DNA of 64,000 nt from DASYKS01 sp031404815 (lineage in GTDB: Bacteria > Acidobacteriota > Thermoanaerobaculia > Multivoradales > UBA5704), in assembly GCA_031404815.1 (NCBI GenBank), contig JANNIH010000019.1, positions 62,001 through 126,000 of the forward strand, in the 5' to 3' direction. The notes under the pieces are model-generated. The model ran no database searches, was not told where the DNA came from, and saw nothing but the letters and a program-made list of their open reading frames with translations. The position numbers and the translations under genes are program-made. Of this stretch, positions 1 to 6,947 are shown in pieces. The stretch's first letter is position 1; each line of letters opens with the position of its first letter.

Positions 1-58
1 TTTGAGCACTCCTATAGGGTAGAGGCATTCCGCCTCAGGATCCCTTGGAGGAAGTTCA

Positions 59-1126
59 ATGTTGGGTACCCGTCCCCTCATTCTCGCCACTCTACTCGTT
101 GTCTGTCCTTCGGTGGGTTTCGCCGCTGCGGATGAGCCGCCCCGCCCGGGAGACGATCAGGCCCGTTGTGCCGTCGCCGCCGACTTACTCTGTTCGTCGA
201 AGCGGGTCGAGGCCAATCGGGGCTATCGCCAGATGATCATGGCCGGTGACGCCTGCCTGGGCGATCTCATCGGGGTGACATTCGATGTCGGAACGTTTAA
301 TGGGATCTTGCCGATTGACTCGTCATCGTGCGAATCGATGCGCGACGAGGTCCCGGTGGCGGTCGCGGCGCTCTATCTATTCGACGCAATCCTCTACGGG
401 GACGCCACGCCGTATTACTCGGCGCGCCTCGTGGGGGCGGAGGATCTGCCGGAGGGGATGGCGAGTCGGATCGCGATCGAGTCGTACCAGAACTGGTGGA
501 GCGCCTATGGCCTCCTGCCGATGGAGAATCTGCGCCGGTTGCCCCATCCGCTCGCGGGCACCGGCCTGTCGTGGAACGGTCCGGCGCTCGAAATCAACCT
601 GTTGGCAACCGGCAGCGGCACCGAAGTCCCGGGGACCAAGACTCCGTCGAAGTTCGATTGTGTGAGCCAGCCGGACGGACCGGACGCGGGCACCGATCCG
701 GACCCGTACGCCTGGATGGATTCGCCGACCGTGCCGGGAGGCCCCAAGCCGTACAACTGTCTGGCTTGGGCGGTGAACTGCTACACCGATCGCTGGGTGG
801 ATACCTCCAAAGGCACCGGCGACCAGTGGAAGCAGATCCTCAAGGATCACGGCTACGACGCGGACAACCCGGTCGATTGCGCGGGCAAGTGCCCGGACGG
901 CAAAGGACCGAAAGAGAAGATGATCTGGAACCTCGGGACGGGCGAGACGCCAAAAGACAGCAATTGGGTCCACGCCATGAAGCAAGAAGACGATGGTGAC
1001 TGGTCGAGCAAGAACGGCCAGGGCTCGCAGTGGAAGGACATCACCGACTGCACCAAGTTCCTCGATAAGCACTATCCGACACCGACCGGCAAGAAGCGCG
1101 AAGTGAAGTGCTACTGCAAAAAGTAG
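59..1126 (+). CDS. secreted protein with C-terminal DUF7689-like (cysteine peptidase-like) domain
   Basis: The 355-residue product starts with a Sec-type signal peptide (basic start, hydrophobic run to about residue 20, cleavage near GFAAA). The start is fixed by GGAGGA at 47-52, six bases upstream. The middle (25-210) has several cysteines and no family I recognise. The C-terminal third carries YNCLAWA (Cys234), WVHAM (His305) and a following SSKNGQG stretch, an arrangement I associate with the DUF7689 family, usually YNCxAWA, HA and SKxG. A Cys-His pair of this kind suggests an NlpC/papain-like fold, but catalysis is inference. Its cysteine-rich tail (CTKF, CYCKK) suits an exported, disulfide-bonded protein. 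It converges on the purine nucleoside phosphorylase gene. Confidence 0.7.
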   Translation: MLGTRPLILATLLVVCPSVGFAAADEPPRPGDDQARCAVAADLLCSSKRVEANRGYRQMIMAGDACLGDLIGVTFDVGTFNGILPIDSSSCESMRDEVPVAVAALYLFDAILYGDATPYYSARLVGAEDLPEGMASRIAIESYQNWWSAYGLLPMENLRRLPHPLAGTGLSWNGPALEINLLATGSGTEVPGTKTPSKFDCVSQPDGPDAGTDPDPYAWMDSPTVPGGPKPYNCLAWAVNCYTDRWVDTSKGTGDQWKQILKDHGYDADNPVDCAGKCPDGKGPKEKMIWNLGTGETPKDSNWVHAMKQEDDGDWSSKNGQGSQWKDITDCTKFLDKHYPTPTGKKREVKCYCKK

Positions 1127-1138
1127 CCAGGTGGTGAG

Positions 1139-1179
1139 CGGGGCGATCGGATTTTGGTTTTGCCGAGTTCTGCGCCCCG
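1139..1179. terminator. weak hairpin between convergent genes
   Basis: Arms CGGGGCG (1139-1145) and CGCCCCG (1173-1179) flank a 27-base loop in the 53-bp gap between two convergent genes. The long loop and lack of a T tract make it a weak bidirectional terminator candidate. Confidence 0.3.
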
Positions 1180-2028
1180 TTAACCCTCCAACCCCGGATC
1201 CTCGATCAGCGCTTCGAGCAGCAGGTGCAGCTTCGCGGCGGCAGCTTGGCCGGCGGCGAGGACCTCCTGGTGATCGAGCGGGCCGTCGGTTAAGCCCGCG
1301 CCGGCGTTCGAGACCAGGGAGAAGCCGAGGCAGCGTAGGCCCATGTGGCGGGCGGCGATGGTCTCAAGGACGGTCGACATGCCGACCACGTCCCCTCCCA
1401 GTTGATGGTAGGCGCGCACTTCGGCCGGGGTCTCGTAACTCGGGCCTGAGAGGCCGAGGTAGATCCCTTCGCCGATCTCGATGCCGAGGCTCCGGCCGGT
1501 CGCTTGCGCGCGTGCGCGCAGTGCCGGATCGTAGGCGCCGGTCATGTCGGGGAAACGCAGCCCCCAGGCGGCGGGGAGATCGCCCCGAAGCGGGTTCAAC
1601 CCCGAGAGGTTGATCTGGTCGGAGATCGCGACCAGGTCGCCGGGTTTCCTCGCCGGATCCAAACCGCCGGTCGCGTTGGTCAGGATCAACACCCGGGCGC
1701 CGAGCAGGCGGGCGAGCCGGATCGGGAAGACCACTTGGTGTGCCGAGTAGCCCTGGTAGCTATGGCAGCGCCCGCGGTAGTAAAGGACGGGCCGGTCGGG
1801 CAAGGGGGCGAGGATCTCGACCGTATTCGGGTGCCCCTCGATCCGGTGGATCGGGAACGGCAGCAGGTCGGCGAGTGGGATCGGGCCGTAGGCCGGCTCG
1901 CCGAAATCGACCGCGAGGCCGGAGCCGGAGACCAGCACCACCCCCGGTCGGGGCCAACCGCGCGCGTCCCAAGCTTCGACGGCGGCGGCCAGCTCGTCAC
2001 GGTAGTCGTAGGTATCGGATGTGGACAT
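1180..2028 (-). CDS. punA: purine nucleoside phosphorylase
   Basis: Predicted to catalyse phosphorolysis of purine nucleosides to base and (deoxy)ribose-1-phosphate in the cytoplasm. At 282 residues it has the usual trimeric PNP length. Family signatures are present: GSGLAV near the start, RCHSYQGYS (phosphate-site His), LTNATGGL, LSGPSYETPAEV with the purine-binding Glu, GMSTVLE with the phosphate-binding Ser, and SNAGAGL. I use the ATG at 2028 because the reading frame upstream (to 2157) has low-complexity translation and would run into the neighbouring toxin-antitoxin promoter region. A deleted partial copy of this gene lies at 16953-17070. Gene symbol punA is by family. Confidence 0.92.
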   Translation of the reverse strand: MSTSDTYDYRDELAAAVEAWDARGWPRPGVVLVSGSGLAVDFGEPAYGPIPLADLLPFPIHRIEGHPNTVEILAPLPDRPVLYYRGRCHSYQGYSAHQVVFPIRLARLLGARVLILTNATGGLDPARKPGDLVAISDQINLSGLNPLRGDLPAAWGLRFPDMTGAYDPALRARAQATGRSLGIEIGEGIYLGLSGPSYETPAEVRAYHQLGGDVVGMSTVLETIAARHMGLRCLGFSLVSNAGAGLTDGPLDHQEVLAAGQAAAAKLHLLLEALIEDPGLEG

Positions 2029-2146
2029 GGGTGGGAATGGTAGCGCAGGAGGGGCTCGTGCCGGCTTTTGAGCAGGCCCGCTCTCGAGCTTGCGGACCGA
2101 CCTGCAGATTGGTACCATTTTGAGTGTCAGAGGAAACTCCACCGAA

Positions 2147-2401
2147 ATGCCAGCCATCGCCAGAGATTGTCAGATCAGCGTTCGCATCCCGCGCGAAACG
2201 GATGCTTGGCTGGAGCTTCGCGCCGGAGGCGGCAAGAATAAAGCCGGGTTCGTGCGGCACCTCATCGAGCGCGAGAGGGTTCGCGAGCGGGAGCGGGAGC
2301 TGCTGGCAATGTTCAACGAAGCGGCGGCGCACGTGACGGCGGAGGACATCGAGGAGCGAGAGGCCCTTCTCGGCGCTTTCGTCGATGCATCTGAGGACTG
2401 A
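2147..2401 (+). CDS. antitoxin of a MazF-type toxin-antitoxin pair
   Basis: An 84-residue protein with an N-terminal SVRIPRE strand typical of ribbon-helix-helix regulators, followed by a long charged helix (RERVRERERELL). The ATG at 2147 is preferred over an in-frame upstream start at 2090 because a GAGGA lies at 2130-2134 and the conserved strand begins a few residues in. It ends six bases before the MazF-like toxin gene, the usual antitoxin-first order. It should neutralise the toxin and repress the operon; that role is inferred from position and fold. Confidence 0.75.
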   Translation: MPAIARDCQISVRIPRETDAWLELRAGGGKNKAGFVRHLIERERVRERERELLAMFNEAAAHVTAEDIEEREALLGAFVDASED

Positions 2402-2407
2402 TGCCGG

Positions 2408-2788
2408 ATGGAAGTCCCGAAGCCGCTGCGCGGCGAGGTTTGGCTATTCGACCTCAACCCCAAGAAAGGTCGTGAGCAGAAAGGTGTGCGGCCTTGTCTG
2501 GTGGTCTCCACAGATGCGCTGAATCGATCGAACTTCGGCACTGTCATCATCTGCCCGATCACCACGACGGAGCGGCCCCACTTCAAGTGGCGGATCGCCG
2601 TCGCCCCGAAAGACTTACGGCTGACCGACCAGGAGTGGCAGGCTCAACCGCATTGGGTGGAAACGGACCAGATCGTCACCGTCGACACCCAAGTTCGAGC
2701 GCTCCGGCATCTCGCGACCGTGGTCAACGAAGAGAAGCTCCAATCGGTTGACGATTCCCTCCGAATGATGCTGAACCTCCTGGCTTGA
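2408..2788 (+). CDS. MazF/PemK-family endoribonuclease toxin
   Basis: The 126-residue product has the PemK/MazF signature: RGEVWLFDLNPKKGREQKG, RPCLVVS, then ICPITT and VETDQIVTVD. The family consists of sequence-specific mRNA interferases with an SH3-like fold. Full length, so probably active. It follows its antitoxin gene at a distance of six bases and is likely co-transcribed. Nothing downstream belongs to the unit; the next 900 bp are relic and repeat DNA. Confidence 0.88.
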   Translation: MEVPKPLRGEVWLFDLNPKKGREQKGVRPCLVVSTDALNRSNFGTVIICPITTTERPHFKWRIAVAPKDLRLTDQEWQAQPHWVETDQIVTVDTQVRALRHLATVVNEEKLQSVDDSLRMMLNLLA

Positions 2789-2860
2789 GCGAAGCCGAAG
2801 CCAGCTCCCGCGTCGTTACTGTCGCCAAGACCGCGCCACCGACGCGCGCCTCCGGCGCGC

Positions 2861-3142
2861 AAGCCGCTGCCCGCAGGATCGCCATTTGTCCCTCCTGAGA
2901 ACGCCCGCGCACTGATTCAAGTAGGAATCTCACGATTCCTGAGTCGGCTGTTCTCGCCAACGGGAGCCCAGCTGGCGATCTGCACCGCGACCAGCGTGAC
3001 CAACACGGTCGGCGTCTGCACGCCCTGCACCTTTGCGGGGAACACCTTCGACTTCACCCAGTTCCTCTACTACGTGGAAGTGAGGATCAGCCGCACCGCC
3101 TCGACGGTCACCGAGCAGGCCACGACGCTGCGGATCTTTTAG
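2861..3142 (+). pseudogene. deleted copy of the secreted-protein gene at 14235-14744
   Basis: This stretch is a second copy of 14085-14744 with one internal deletion. Bases 2861-2960 align gap-free to 14085-14184 (about 4 mismatches) and 2960-3142 align gap-free to 14562-14744 (about 9 mismatches). The junction falls on ACGG, present at both deletion ends in the intact copy. The missing 378 bases contain the leader hairpin, ribosome binding site, start codon, signal peptide and first 109 codons, so this copy cannot be expressed as a secreted protein. Its stop codon TAG is preserved at 3140-3142. Confidence 0.9.
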
Positions 3143-3149
3143 GTTTCTT

Positions 3150-3600
3150 GGCCGAAGCCACGCAGGGCATCCTCTGAAACCACGCAGATTGGGAGAGCCA
3201 AATCACGCAAACTAGGGTGAAACCACGCAAAACGACCCAAAACGGCCACAAAAGACGGCGAAGCCACACAGAAATTCGCTCAAATCACGCAGACGACCCG
3301 CCGAGCCACGCAGTCGGGCGGTCGAGACAACCAAATCATGGGTGAAACCACCGAGAAAGTCACCGCATCGAACCGAAAGTCCGGTCAAGCCGCCGACGAA
3401 TGGGTTCATTTGCGTGACTTGGACGATCTTTTGGGTGGCGTGAGGGAATTCGCAGGTGGCTTCACCCAATTTCTGGGTGGCTTGAGGGATTTCCTGTGTG
3501 GTTTGGTCGCAACCTGTGTGGCGCGAGCGAATTTCTCGGTGGCGCCGACGAATTTCTGTGTGGCTTCGCTGAATTTCCCGGTGGCTTCGCCGCTTCCGCC
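3150..3600. repeat. array of degenerate 21-nt repeats, two halves in inverted orientation
   Basis: In the second half GTGGC/GTGGT recurs at 3435, 3456, 3477, 3498, 3518, 3539, 3560 and 3581, a 21-base period. In the first half the complementary core CCACGCA/CCACACA recurs about every 21 bases from 3158 to 3306. The halves are inverted relative to each other: 3259-3278 and 3549-3568 are perfect reverse complements over 20 bases. Because 21 is a multiple of three, several frames stay open and read as 7-residue repeats (for example EATQKF on the minus strand), but there is no ribosome binding site and I do not annotate a protein. Confidence 0.85.
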
Positions 3601-3720
3601 GGCCGGTTGGAGGGTCTTTTCGGTGATCTCACCGTTGCGTTCGGTGGCTCCAGCGGTTTTTCGCCTGGCTTGAAGCCTCAGGAGCATCAACTCGGCGTTT
3701 TCCCCGGCGACGTGGGGACT

Positions 3721-4227
3721 CTATTCGGTGGCTTCCGGGATTTTCGCGCAGAGCTTACGGTAGCGGAGACGGAACCGACCGCTTTCGCTATCCGCCAGAG
3801 CGAGGACGCCCTCGTCGATCAGCAATTTGAGGTTGCGCCGCGCGGCGCCGCGATCCACCGGGTGGCCGAGCGCCCGGTTGAGATCGTGGTGGTCGAAGAC
3901 CTCGGGCAGCTCTTCGTAGACCCGCTCAATGTCGTCGATCACGCCCCAGGCGCCGCGCCGCGGAGGCTCGGGCGGAAGCGCCGGAGAGAAACCTGGCGGC
4001 TGGCGCCCCGCCGCATCCGAACCGTCCCCCAAAAGCCGACTCTGCGCTGCGAACGCCAAGCCCTCGATCTGCGGCAGCAGCGTCACGCTTCCCGCACCCG
4101 AAGCCAGCCACACCAGATCCAGCGCCCGGATCTGCGCCTGGTGCGCCGCCTCGACCAGCGCGATCGTAGCCCGATGCTGCTCGTCGAGTCGCCGCCGCTG
4201 TTCCTCGTACTGCTCGCGTGTCAACAT
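3721..4227 (-). CDS. hypothetical protein with coiled coil and possible winged-helix end
   Basis: A 168-residue protein. Residues 1-40 form a charged, probably coiled helix (REQYEEQRRRLDEQH). The C-terminal 75 residues (IDDIERVYEELPEVFDHHDLNRALG ... ARRNLKLLIDEGVLALAD) look like a winged-helix domain with a beta hairpin at the end, as in small transcription regulators. A Pro/Gly-rich linker joins them. There is no obvious ribosome binding site at the chosen ATG. It lies between the 21-nt repeat array and brnTA and diverges from brnT. The function is not known; DNA binding is an inference from the fold. Confidence 0.6.
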   Translation of the reverse strand: MLTREQYEEQRRRLDEQHRATIALVEAAHQAQIRALDLVWLASGAGSVTLLPQIEGLAFAAQSRLLGDGSDAAGRQPPGFSPALPPEPPRRGAWGVIDDIERVYEELPEVFDHHDLNRALGHPVDRGAARRNLKLLIDEGVLALADSESGRFRLRYRKLCAKIPEATE

Positions 4228-4290
4228 CTTGAAACAGATTGCAGCACAAAGGGCCCGGGGGGGGCAACAGGACCACGGTTGGCTGATCCC

Positions 4291-4319
4291 TTGACAGACT
4301 CATTTCCTGTAGCTACCGT
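4291..4319 (+). promoter_or_regulatory. candidate brnTA promoter
   Basis: A perfect -35 box TTGACA (4291-4296) with a 17-base spacer leads to a poor -10 TACCGT (4314-4319). The brnT ATG is only five bases further on and has no ribosome binding site, so a leaderless transcript is plausible. Confidence 0.4.
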
Positions 4320-4324
4320 ATATC

Positions 4325-4594
4325 ATGCTGATCGAGTTCGATCCCGCCAAGGACTCGGCCAATATGGCAAGGCACGGTGTGTCGCTGGCGTTGGCAGGCG
4401 AACTCGATTGGGATGCTGCATTGGCATGGGTGGATGATCGGTTTGTCTACGACGAGTCGCGGATGATCGCGCTCGCGCCTCATGCAGACACCCTGTACTA
4501 CGTGGCCTTTGTGGATCGTGGTGAGGTGCGGCGAATCATCAGCCTGCGCCGAGCCGAGCGTCGCGAGGTGAAACACTATGTCCACCACTTCTAA
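4325..4594 (+). CDS. brnT: BrnT-family ribonuclease toxin
   Basis: An 89-residue protein of the BrnT (DUF497) family: it begins IEFDPAKDSANMARHGVSL, has the central DDRFVYDESR region, and ends with ISLRRAERREVKHY, the usual RRA(E/T)xxE end. BrnT is a RelE-fold RNase neutralised by BrnA. It overlaps brnA by 17 bases, toxin first, as is normal for this type. Full length and apparently intact. A related but diverged BrnT/antitoxin pair is at 47739-48243. Confidence 0.9.
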   Translation: MLIEFDPAKDSANMARHGVSLALAGELDWDAALAWVDDRFVYDESRMIALAPHADTLYYVAFVDRGEVRRIISLRRAERREVKHYVHHF

Positions 4595-4871
4595 GCGGCC
4601 TGCCATCAAGATGCCGACGCCTGAGGAGAATGCGGCCATCCTCGCTGCCGCAAAGGCGGATCCCGATGCGCAGCCTCTAACGGATGAACAGCTCCAGGCC
4701 ATGGTGCCGCTGCGCGCGGTACGCGGGCGACCGAAGTCTGCAAGCAAGAAGCGGCTGCTTTCGATTCGTTACAGCCCCGAAGTCATCGAGTACTTCAGGG
4801 CGACCGGCGAAGGTTGGCAGGCACGAATGGATGGGGTGTTGCGAGAGTACGTGGACCGCCATTCCCGCTAG
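4578..4871 (+). CDS. brnA: BrnA-family antitoxin
   Basis: A 97-residue protein. The N-terminal half is polar and Ala-rich with PTPEENAAILAAAKADPDAQPLTDEQ, and the C-terminal half has KKRLLSIRYSPEVIEYFRATGEGWQARMDGVL, the ribbon-helix-helix type DNA-binding end that BrnA uses to dimerise and repress its operon. It follows and overlaps brnT by 17 bases, so translation is likely coupled. Confidence 0.9.
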   Translation: MSTTSKRPAIKMPTPEENAAILAAAKADPDAQPLTDEQLQAMVPLRAVRGRPKSASKKRLLSIRYSPEVIEYFRATGEGWQARMDGVLREYVDRHSR

Positions 4872-4940
4872 CGTGGGCCGTGGCGTGGAACAAATGGGGT
4901 AGCCCCTCTATTTGGTGCGCAGAGAATCGCCTGGCACACT

Positions 4941-4978
4941 TTGGGGCACTGGTTCCACCTTGGGGCTCTGGTTCCACC
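4941..4978. repeat. 19-bp tandem duplication
   Basis: The 19-base unit at 4941-4959 is repeated at 4960-4978 with two mismatches (GCACT versus GCTCT in the middle). It sits exactly where the downstream membrane gene loses its 5' end. Confidence 0.7.
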
Positions 4979-5380
4979 TTCCGACACTACCCCGGCCCGC
5001 ACTGGTGGTTCCTGCTCCACATGATCCAGACCCCGATGGTGGCCCTGGTCTCGGTGGGCCTCTGGCTGATGGCCAGCCGGCTCGACGCCCAGGACGGCAA
5101 GCCGGCCCTGCTGCTGGCCTGGCTGTCGCGGGTGGCGACCTTCGTGTTCATGATTTTCTACACCGTGCTCGACTCGATCGGCGGCAGCGGCCTGGGCGCG
5201 TTGCTCTTGGCGCTCGCCTTCTTCGTCGCCAAACGCGCGCCGCTGGGTGCCCTGGTGTTGCTCCTTGTGTTCGGCTGGGAGCTGCAGATGAGCCACACCA
5301 TGCCGCACGGCCCGATCGCCTTCGCCGCCTTGATCGCCGCGGCGTTGTGGCTCCGGCGGGGGAAGCCGGCGGAAGCCTAG
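4973..5380 (+). pseudogene. 5'-truncated integral membrane protein
   Basis: The open frame encodes FRHYPGPHWWFLLHMIQTP followed by about four hydrophobic segments and a stop at 5378-5380. It reads like the C-terminal part of a small multi-pass membrane protein. In-frame codons upstream overlap brnA in another frame and look like non-coding translation, so the true N-terminus seems lost. An internal ATG at 5021 could give a shorter 119-residue product, without a clear ribosome binding site. No family recognised. Confidence 0.5.
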
Positions 5381-5409
5381 CGAAATTCAGCGGCTGGTCA
5401 TCGCCGGAA

Positions 5410-6396
5410 TCAGCTCGCCTCGTCGAAGACCGCGGCAACCGCAGCGGCGACGGCGGCCTTCTCCAGCCAACGCTCCAGCCGTTTCGGGTCCGTCTGCGCC
5501 AGGATGCGCTCACGGACATCCTCGGTCACCACAAGCCCGCGAGCCCGCAGAACGGTCAGCACGGCGCGCGCCGCCTCTTCGGTGCGCCCCTCTTCACGCC
5601 CCTCTTCACGTCCCTCTTCACGTCCCTCTTCACGTCCCTCTTCACGTCCCTCTTCACGCCCCTGCCGTTCGGCCAGGCTGAGGGCACCGCGGGCATCCTG
5701 CTCGGCGATCTTCGCCCGGTCGTACCGGTCGAGCTCTCCGACGCTGAAACCTGCCATGCGGGCCACTTCCAGCGCTTGACGATACGGCGGCTCCGACAAG
5801 ACCTGCGGCACCACCGTCAAGTTCTCCGCCTCCCGGAAGAAGTAGGCCCAACGGTCGATCGTTCCCTCCGGTGCGTCGCCGGAACGGTATTTCGGCAGCT
5901 CCAGGAAGATGTACTGCACCTGCGAAAGACCCAAAGCGCCGCCGTGCTGCTCCTGCATCCGCCAGCGGCTGAGCATCGGCACCGGTGCGCCACCCGGCAC
6001 CGGCGGCGCGGGCCAGAGAACGAAATCGCAGATCGTCACGCCCACCACGTCGTCGAGACCGGGATAGTCCTCGCCGGTCCGCAGTTGGGTGACGTACGCC
6101 TTGGAGGTGTTGTAGACCACCCGCTTCTCGAACCCCTCGACGTTTAAGACCTGCATCTCGACCACGTAGTGCCGGCCGCGTTCGTCGAAGCACTTGACGT
6201 CCACCAGCGACATCTTCAGCTCCTCAACCGGCACGTGCTGCTCCGAGGAGAGGTACTTGAGGTCGACGATCCGATGATCACCTTCAAGCTCCAGGAGGGC
6301 ATTGAGCAGCTCGATCAAGAGCGGCTTGTGAACCTCGCTGCCGAAGATGCGTTTGAAGACGAAGTCGGTCTTGGGATCCGCGAAGACAGGCCGCAT
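5410..6396 (-). CDS. Rpn-family (PD-(D/E)XK) nuclease / putative transposase
   Basis: A 328-residue protein of the Rpn/YhgA-like family, whose members are DNA endonucleases that promote recA-independent recombination. The N-terminus FADPKTDFVFKRIFG is diagnostic. The nuclease core reads VDVKC (Asp66) then VVEMQ (Glu80, Gln82). Residues 180-215 carry the usual FREAENL and PPYRQALE helices. After that comes a REEG-type tetrapeptide repeat (about 246-271) joining the nuclease to a C-terminal helical domain (RILAQTDPKRLERWLEKA). It appears intact. Stand-alone gene between a truncated membrane gene and relic DNA. Confidence 0.88.
   Translation of the reverse strand: MRPVFADPKTDFVFKRIFGSEVHKPLLIELLNALLELEGDHRIVDLKYLSSEQHVPVEELKMSLVDVKCFDERGRHYVVEMQVLNVEGFEKRVVYNTSKAYVTQLRTGEDYPGLDDVVGVTICDFVLWPAPPVPGGAPVPMLSRWRMQEQHGGALGLSQVQYIFLELPKYRSGDAPEGTIDRWAYFFREAENLTVVPQVLSEPPYRQALEVARMAGFSVGELDRYDRAKIAEQDARGALSLAERQGREEGREEGREEGREEGREEGREEGRTEEAARAVLTVLRARGLVVTEDVRERILAQTDPKRLERWLEKAAVAAAVAAVFDEAS
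5584..5661 (-). repeat. 12-bp tandem repeats inside the Rpn gene
   Basis: About six and a half copies of a 12-base unit (plus strand CTCTTCACGTCC or CTCTTCACGCCC) encode the tetrapeptide Arg-Glu-Glu-Gly. Nearly identical units are prone to slippage, which would change the linker length without breaking the frame. Confidence 0.9.
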
Positions 6397-6947
6397 GCCG
6401 AGATCCTACCGCGAAGGCGGGAGCCGGCGGGAGGGCCGCCACCTGGATTCGGCCGGCACCTATCCCGGGCAGCATCCATTCTCCCAGCCGGCCAAGACCA
6501 AGAAGTCGCCCGCGCGGTTGGTCCATGCTGCCAGCAAGCGGGTACGGACCGAGATGAAGATCGCCTATGCCTGGTTCGTCCGGGCTTTTCGAGAAGCGGC
6601 GGAGTACCTGCGGGCTGGCGATCGGCTGGCTCGGTTCCCGCGGGGGAGCTTTCCTCCTATTTCCGGGGCTCGCTCGCGCCCGGAGAAGCCAATGCCGCAC
6701 AGCTCAAGTCGATTTCGGGGATGTGGAGCGATGGCTGGCTATTTCGTAACTGGCGACTTCCGTCGCGCGCAAGTGATCTCGACCTGATTCCTGCCGAAGA
6801 CCGTCTGCCTCTTACTCGCCGGGAACACGCCGTTCCAGACGATCGGCGTCCTCAACAACTAACGAAGCCCGAGCCCAACGGTCACGCGACCGAGAGAAGC
6901 GATCCTCTCTCGGCCGCTTATGGAAAAGCCAAGCCCTCCAAAATCTC
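6397..6947. other. 551-bp gap with gene debris
   Basis: I see no intact gene. A short frame at 6553-6787 begins MKIAYAWFVRAFREAAEYL and has a structured, protein-like start (amphipathic helix, then GDRLARFPRGSFPP) before it degrades; it may be the end of a lost gene. A second fragment ends LLLAGNTPFQTIGVLNN with stop TAA at 6860-6862, preceded by an in-frame stop at 6785, resembling the tail of a secreted protein. Both are weak. Confidence 0.35.

Noticed and set aside
3150..3600. 21-nt repeats as a CRISPR array
   Set aside because: The repeats are contiguous and degenerate with no unique spacers, half of them inverted; no cas gene in the window.
3338..3690. Heptad-repeat proteins on both strands of the 21-nt array
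   Set aside because: No ribosome binding site or conserved start; openness on several frames follows automatically from a period divisible by three.
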